This document shows, one piece after another, positions 57,255 through 64,000 of a stretch of 64,000 nucleotides of DNA (position 1 is the stretch's first letter; the number at the start of each line of letters is the position of its first letter). Origin of the DNA: Sweltsa coloradensis (taxonomy: Eukaryota > Arthropoda > Insecta > Plecoptera > Chloroperlidae); assembly GCA_024449915.1 (NCBI GenBank), contig JAMZAV010000629.1:124001-188000 (forward strand), written 5' to 3'. A program made the position numbers and the translations under genes. The notes below the pieces were generated by a model, which saw only the letters and a list, made by a program, of their open reading frames with translations, was not told the origin of the DNA and did no database searches.

Positions 57255-58379
57255 GTAACTAACCTTATGATATGTATTCACAACAATATCATTGAGTTTT
57301 ATATAAATATAATACACACGCAGTTGTTCCATGACACTATTATCTTTGTATGGCACTAATTCCCTTTCATTAGGAAATAATAACTAAACTTGGACTATAC
57401 TCCCTCGATCTTATTTTGTATCAGTGCTTTGAGTAACTAAGTAAAACAAGCACTGGTACTAGTGTCAGGGAGCGAAGCTACTATATCGTCAGATAGTCTA
57501 AAATAATTCGTAATGCGATAATATTTACGTTGGTGGTGCCTATTACTTGAAAAAGGTTCGCCTCTTGTTCGCGCATTCAAAACGATCGAGTCTCCAGGTC
57601 ATTTGTTTCCAAACTTTCCCGGGGTCTAGTCACTCTCCCTTACTCCTAGCAAAGATTTCTCCTAGGGTCACCAAAAACATTCGGTTATGTCATCCTTGTT
57701 GTAGGGCAATGCCAATGATAAAACGCATGTCTCTCCAACAACAGGTATTACCCACAAGTGTTGGGTAACTAAAACTAAACAATTTAAAATACATTTTCAA
57801 ACAATACAAACACGTTATAAAAATAATTAAATACATGAACAAGTACTTCAAAATGAAAATATTACAACAAATACAACAACAAAAACTTGAATAACAAAAG
57901 ATACCATTGTGAAACGTGACACACGGGTGTAGGAACGGAAGAGTGATGTATATGGGAGTTCGCTCCCTTATGCTTGTGTTATCTTTATAGTAGGTTAGTT
58001 TCCATTTAATTAGTAAGTTGTAAAAGTTTCTCTTAACTAAATTACTGGTATATTACTATTAATTTCATCATTCAGTAACTGTTGCCTTTACTAATAAGTA
58101 TAACCGTTCTCGTCAGTATTTTCTTACTTTCTTTGCAACTGGCTCTAAGAAGTTGTTGCATTACTAATAAAAGTTGCTGATATTCAAGTTTCTTGATTCA
58201 CCGCTCCCTTCATCAGGCCACCTACATCACAAGTAACGTGCTTCGCTGTGTGTGCATGTGTGAGACCCATGCACCGTGATTCAATCGTGATGTCAGCGTG
58301 AACGATCCTTACGCGCACCCGACCCAGGTGTAAGGTCGGTGCCAAAGTACTGTATATAGTAAAGTGTTGAGTTTATTTT

Positions 58380-58665
58380 GATTGAGGGCGCGACAATCGT
58401 TATGTCATAACGCTCCACTCTAGACTAGGGGATATCGGAAGGAAAGTCCCATGCTGGTCAGAACCAGCCACGGCTAAGGAGAGGATAGGGAGGGAATTCT
58501 CACCTCGCGGTCGTCATCGTCTTTGCCATCGTTCGTGGTGTCATTGTCGTCGTCGAGGGAAGAGAAGAAGTGTCCCCAAATACGATTGCCAGAGCTCGCC
58601 TCTCGTGTCAGGGAGTAAAATACTCCCTTACACATACTATAGCTGATGTTTGCGAGATGGACTTT
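58380..58665 (+). repeat. GTCATCGTC-family repeat, plus copy
   Basis: Aligns with 30780-31065 along the whole length: gggcgcgacaatcgttatgt, CATGCTGGTCAGAACCAGCC, CGTCATCGTC core and GATTGCCAGAGCTCGCCTC. Confidence 0.8.
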
Positions 58666-58760
58666 TCCTCTTTCCTCGCCTTTTACGATTAGCAGTCATG
58701 CTCTGGGCAAAATTCTACCCCGGATCTAAACGGGTCAGAGATGGAAATTTTGACCCGACC

Positions 58761-58813
58761 AATCACAACCAACCAACCAACCAACCAACCAATCAATCAA
58801 TCAATCAATCACA
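58761..58813. repeat. (CCAA)n/(TCAA)n microsatellite
   Basis: aaccaaccaaccaaccaacc followed by aatcaatcaatcaatcaatc; probably the tail of the preceding repeat. Confidence 0.9.
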
Positions 58814-59321
58814 AAGAGTCCTCGATCACCAACAAAATCAAAATGAGGGTTCAATAGACCATTTGAAATTGTTAAAACACTTATAGATAGTTATAAATAG
58901 AGGGAAAGAGAATGGTGACAAAAAACACTACTTATGTAATTATAAAACTATAATTATTATAATTCAGGTCGCACCCATTTAGAGTGGATAATTTGGAACG
59001 AATTCATAATGAGTGTGTGCTTAGTTTTTCGATAGAAATTGAAGCCATAGATTTTATGTTGAATGGCGCTTATAACCTACGGTTTTTCTACCCCGTGACC
59101 CAGACCCGTTTTTCGAGCTGGCCCGTTCAGCACATCACACACAGGTACAAACATGTACTTTTTTTATTTTTGCCAGCTTCCTCGCCGTATAGTTAGTATG
59201 CACTTGCACGTACACACACAATACACACACATCGTGTAGTAGACTTGCAGTCAAGTCTGCTTGCGTTTCACGAGGGAGTTTGCCAGGGCACTCCTTCAAA
59301 ACTAACAGTTCTGTTCTGCAA

Positions 59322-59345
59322 TAGATAGATAGATAGATAGATAAG
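59322..59345. repeat. (TAGA)n microsatellite with (AAT)n at 59405-59430
   Basis: Five or six TAGA units. A second run, of AAT, follows 60 bp later. Confidence 0.9.
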
Positions 59346-60122
59346 GGTCTTTATTGTAAGGCGGGATTAAGGCTAGTGAAGCCTTATCTTCCATCCAACC
59401 TAATACTAATAATAATAATAATAATAATACATTTGATAATGAAGAGAACATTACATGATTATATAAAATATTGAAATAATAAATTAAATACATTATGGTA
59501 GCATTATTGCAAAGTTAAAATTTTCTAGGTGTATATTAATGTTATGCAAATTATGAATTTTGAATCGATTTATGCAAATCTGCAATAGTTTAAGAAACAT
59601 TCATTCATCCATTCACACAAAAGTACAAAATTAATATAGCTTTAGACATTGTGTGCAGAAATACAGGTGAGCAGGAGCAGGTTGTGGTATGCATTACTCA
59701 ATCATTAATTTAACAAAGGCTGTAGCGACTGATGTTTATAGCTGTTAATTAATTATAATTACTCAAGTAATGTTGATGTACTTTATGCTTGAAAGTGTCG
59801 TAACTAATTACACGTTGCTCGAGAGAAAACGTATTTAGGTTATGAAGTCGGTTTCAAGTTAGGATGTTTGAGACTAAACACTGCTAAATGTGCGAGCAAA
59901 TAGTCGAAAGTGTCGGTGAAAGGTTAAACAGTTAGACCAGGTTTAAAGAGAATAAATATATACATACATTAGTACTTTTCTTGGATGGGGGAACATGCCA
60001 ACGAGTCGTTTACGTCCCGACATCTGCATGGTGATGCAGTTAATGTCTATAGTGAGGTGGCTAACATCAGTAATTTAATGCAATAATCTTAGCAAGATGA
60101 CGATAACATCGATTCAAATAAC

Positions 60123-60548
60123 GTGTGGCTCGTTGGTCTTGTTGTTAGCGTATCTGCTTCCAATGCAGAAGGTCCAGGGTTCGATTCCCGCTAAAGTCAG
60201 AAGTTTTTTAACTTCTGATTTGGACTTAAGTCCATCAGTTCTTGTCTTAGGAGTTTGTAAACGGTGACTTTGGAGCCGTCCTAGCAACGAAGCACATAAT
60301 AAATTTCAGAGTTGTTCTGAATCGGCCTTGTTGATTCTGGCGTTGATTCGCGGGTGTTCGCACTGTCCATACCACTGATTGCTATATTTCCTATTAAAAA
60401 TATCGATCTTTGGTTGGTTATCGCTCACTCTTCGATTGCGTCGGGGCCTGCAGGGTTGGCTTGGTCGCTTTGATTTAAAGTCCCCCACTGAAAATCAGTT
60501 ATATAACTGAGTGGGTAGACTCTAAATAAAATGTATTTATTTTATTTA
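60123..60548 (+). repeat. tRNA-Trp-like SINE, best-preserved copy
   Basis: A box TGGTCTTGTTG, a perfect anticodon stem TCTGC/GCAGA around TTCCAAT (anticodon CCA), and B box GGTTCGATTCCCGC. The 350-bp body is shared with 33613-34055, with a TTTATTTTATTT tail. No clear target duplication. Confidence 0.85.
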
Positions 60549-60604
60549 ACATTCTTAAATCTATAGTTCGATTAATATGTTGTTGTTGTGAACGTATGCT
60601 CGCT

Positions 60605-60715
60605 GTAGGGTGTGTGACCATCTTCAGGTGACTAACTGACCTTCGTCAGGATTGCCGATCTCAACGGGATTTAAACCCGAACCTCTGATCGCTTGAGCCG
60701 ACACTGTCGATGTCT
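60605..60715 (-). repeat. Diverged SINE (GATTCGGGAGG family)
   Basis: gtcaggattgccgatctcaa, cgggatttaaacccgaacct and gagccgacactgtcgatgtc match the tRNA-like end of 48540-48640. Confidence 0.55.
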
Positions 60716-61389
60716 GAAAATGTTGTCACAGATGAAATGTAATAAAATAAGCTAGGCAGGTCAAGCGATACAAACTGCAATTAATGCCGTGGAGCAGAAC
60801 TTGCAAGAACAGCTTACCAAAAAGGGGTTCTACATCTTTGGTTCTACTACAGGAGACCTGTAGCACATTGAATGATCTGTCTTTTGAGTTTTAGAGATTC
60901 ACTCAGTATAAAGACACTTTTAAATCTGCTCTCAGCACACGTGTTTCTACAATACGAAGTTATTTTTCCAAGATTGATAGTTTTGCTAATAATTGTTATA
61001 ATATTACAATTTGTTGTTGTTATCTTTTTTGATATATTTATTGTTATAAGGTTGGCAGTCACCAAGTGTGTTTGGAGCTCTGCTCTTTTCTGCCATCCTC
61101 GTGACACATTTAATAAATGAATGTGTTTCCGAACAAATAATAAATAATAAAGAAATGTACATTATATTCGACAAGAGTTGGCTAACTTCTGATGTGCAAT
61201 GGTCGAGACGGCGACCTTGGTTCTTGAAGGTCGAGCCATCTCTTCCATCAGAGCATAAAGCATGAGATCCGCATCCTCTCTTGTGCGAAACAGGTGGCGA
61301 GGACTATCTGGCAACGTTGTCTATCGAGACGATTATATCATTGTAGTCTAATCAATTCAGTAATACAAGAACAAAACTCTCAATTTTCA

Positions 61390-61722
61390 AGAGCAAGGGC
61401 GCTCGCGGGAGGGGGAAGAACCGCCCCCCCCCCCCCCCCCCCCGGACAAAGCACATTAAATAAACATTTCAGTATTTATATCAATCAGTTGAAACTAAAC
61501 TTAAAAAAATGAGAAGTAAGTAAAATATTTTGAAGATTTCATTCGAGCCTGGCTTGAGGAGGCCGCAAGCCCAAGCCGACCCGGTCCCACGGCATGTTGC
61601 GCGATGATCCTACCCTTTTTATACCTGCGGCTCGTCGAGCAACACGCCGTGGGACCCCGGCTTTAGGGGGCCCCCGTAGAAATTTTGCGGGCGGGCCCAT
61701 GAAACAAAGTTCCGCCACTGTA
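61390..61722. mobile_element. Nested C-rich element with a strong hairpin
   Basis: Ends TTCCGCCACTG at 61722 (CAGTGGCGGAA type) with G/C-rich inner blocks and a C run of about 20 at 61424-61443. Inside, GGTCCCACGGCATGTTGC (61583-61600) is inverted at 61639-61656 with one mismatch, extending weakly outward. Confidence 0.5.
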
Positions 61723-61859
61723 TACCTCCCAATATCATTACTCGCGGGTAGGGGAGGCAATAACCCAGGAACGAAGGTTCGATTCGCCATAACACAACAC
61801 CAATTAACTTTTCACGTAATTGTTATTTTCCTGACGTATAATAATAACAGTCATTGCAG

Positions 61860-63930
61860 TTGATAATATGCGAGAGACGCTACAAAACCTGTCATCACTA
61901 CTTGTAATTATTTTACTGGACTGCCAAGAAGATGTTATTACAATTGTTAATTGCTGCTAGTGAGACCACGGAAATAATAAGATCTGCCGTTTCTATGATA
62001 CTACTCTCATGTGTTATTACCCTTTCTGCACGACTATGATGGATTGGTGTACACAGGCTTTGCACCAACTATTTGAAAGTCCCGTTTCCATTTGAGTATT
62101 GCAAAACAAACAAAAAGTGAACAAACAAACGAAACTATAGGTGATAATAACAGTGAAATTACTACTTAGTTTTACTTGACAAGAAAAAATACACGGAAAC
62201 ATTTAACGTTGTTCGTTATTTGACGGTGACGTGGGGGAAACTTTGAACAAAACTTATATCATTGGTCAAAGAATTGAATCTGGTAGTTCCCACTGCAAGG
62301 TATTGTTGCATCGTTGTCGAAAAAGAAAATATTTTAACTCAAAATGGTAGAGGAAGCTTTACTTTTGCGACAAATTTTCAAATGGTTAGCGATCATAGCT
62401 AAACGGAACGATTCAAATTCGATTTTGATTCAATGTCGATATGCATGATTCAACTTCGATCACTGACATAAAAAGTGTGACGAATTATCAATTTTATTAT
62501 GATAAACATACCTTAGTCATTTTATCAATTAAATAGTAAGTGTGTAAGAATACTGATAAATATCAAATTACATACGATCATTATTTCTGCAAGGGATTAA
62601 AATTAATGTGTGATTTTTCGGTGTTGCTACAAAAAAAATTAGAATAACGTTAAAATGCCGATTTATCGATAAAAGATCGATTAAGTAAGACTCAATATCG
62701 ATCGGGAATAACTAATCGTTGGAGATTCCAATCGTTTTCTCTGAAGAAGGGACGTGTAAGGTTGTATTTTGAATCCTAGCTAGCACTAGCAAGAGTTAGT
62801 AACGCATTAGATAACGTACAGAATGTGTTAGTTTCCCAACGACAGACAGTGTTTACAATGAAAATAGATCACGTCAATTTAACCTTAACAGAGGCAAACT
62901 TCCAAAACATTCCACTGTATACAAACATTTCAAGAAACTCGACCAAAATGTCAATCAGGATTGAAAAACTGAAAGTTGGAACGCGGAAGTTCGTTTATAG
63001 CTTGAAATATTATAAGAAAGAGAAGGATGGTTGTTTGGCTATGTTTTCTTTACAAGACGTATTTGTTTGCTACTTTGGAATGGTAGAAATAAAAATGAAA
63101 TGAGAGAAAACAATTACAGGCAAATATAAAACAGCGAAAAACTAAATATAATTACAAATATGAATCATTGAGAAAAATATAGCGCAAAGCAGATCCGTGA
63201 AAAACTAAAAATTGCATGAAGAAGTGCATTACTATGTTTTGATACAGGGATATTTTTTAATTAGGATTTACTTATTTATTATTAGTAAGCCTAATGCCAT
63301 GATCCTAAACAATTTGAATTGTAAGATCTAACAGTAAATTAGTGGGGTTGGATTCTATCTGCTCAAGTTTCATGACATCTAGAGACCTTTCAATGACTGA
63401 TGACTCAGAAGTACGGTTAGGTTGATCATGAATAAAAACTGTCGCAAAACATTGATTGCAGTTACAGGTGTGCTGATGGCCTTGTGTCTGACTCTATGCC
63501 CCCATTCCAGATGATCAGTAAACAAAAATATGCAATGCACGATTGCTGTACTTAGTAATCGCACATCATTTCTTTATGTACAACTATAATGATTGCCCAT
63601 TAAACAGAATCATGTAAATTATTTCTCAGAATTAGCAATATATTAACATAATAATTTCCAAGCAAGGATTGGGAGTACCCAAAATAGGGAACAAGTATAC
63701 TTATTAAAAAATTGGCAGCCTTGCATTGAAGTCTCTTGGTGAAGGCTCTTTTAAAGAAGCTTACCATCCCTGCATGGACACACGTATCATAAAATTGAAC
63801 TCATTTTACAGAATAATTTAGTGAAATAGTTATAAAATGGAATCGTTCCGAGAGTAGGCCTATTATTGCAAACTTTTTAAGAAAATATATTAATTCTCAC
63901 ATGATTACTGTAATTTGAGATAAACACGCA
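61860..63930. other. Gene-free stretch
   Basis: AT-rich. The plus ORF at 62825-63103 (92 codons, Lys-rich) shows no motif. Repeated ttcgat/atcgat words around 62410-62710 are the only texture. Confidence 0.4.
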
Positions 63931-63939
63931 TTATTCACC

Positions 63940-64000
63940 GCCTCACGGCTGAGTGGTAGACATGAGCTGTCACGTTAGACTTGTGAAAACATTCACCTCT
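63940..64000 (+). repeat. tRNA-like 5' part at the window edge
   Basis: cgcctcacggctgagtggta contains an A-box-like GGCTGAGTGG, followed by gagctgtcacgttag. The B box would lie beyond the window. It could be a tRNA or, given the company, another SINE. Confidence 0.3.

Noticed and set aside
60123..60200. Functional tRNA-Trp gene
   Set aside because: No acceptor stem pairing, and a SINE body follows in two homologous copies.

Overview
This window is nuclear DNA from a eukaryote, most likely an insect. It is AT-rich and gene-poor, has spliceosomal introns with GT..AG borders, and is crowded with decayed retroelements, tRNA-derived SINEs, miniature inverted-repeat elements, minisatellites and microsatellites. 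The repeat content reminds me of large hemipteran genomes, but that placement is an impression and not a result. I see no operons, bacterial promoters, CRISPR arrays or intact viral genes.

Layout. 1-3.8 kb holds a broken Penelope-like retroelement (RT thumb plus GIY-YIG nuclease) and a SINE-like repeat. 3.8-15.8 kb holds the only gene I can support well, on the minus strand. Four consecutive coding exons (10480-8607, 6584-6424, 4933-4769, 3919-3781) join with consistent splice sites and reading phases to give about 779 codons, and the gene runs off the left edge. A strong acceptor at 10877 puts a 396-base untranslated leader before the ATG. A GC-rich block ending in a consensus donor at 15586 is a likely first exon. 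The protein is charged and probably disordered, with several acidic tyrosine motifs. It may be the N-terminal part of an insect Rho-GEF of the ephexin type, but no catalytic domain lies in the window, so this is a guess. Introns of this gene hold an RT fragment, a LINE tail, a 410-bp foldback element and one arm of an inverted repeat pair that flanks the large coding exon.

16-64 kb is mostly repeats: LINE 3' ends, at least four SINE families, hAT-like miniature elements with CAGTGGCGTATCC ends, a five-copy array of about 206 bp (19.7-20.7 kb), a ten-copy 74-bp minisatellite (44.25-45.0 kb), foldback elements and simple repeats. Scattered GC-rich islands at about 34.1-34.4, 40.0, 42.1-42.2 and 51.2-51.4 kb each end in a plausible minus-strand splice donor. 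They may be alternative first exons of the same gene, or of other minus-strand genes. A 58-codon plus-strand ORF at 26273 with a good start context is the best other coding candidate.

Points most worth checking: the inverted repeats around the large exon (possible circular RNA), the 124-codon overlapping upstream ORF, the alternative first exons, the hammerhead-like cores, and a 33-bp perfect hairpin between 7-bp direct repeats.
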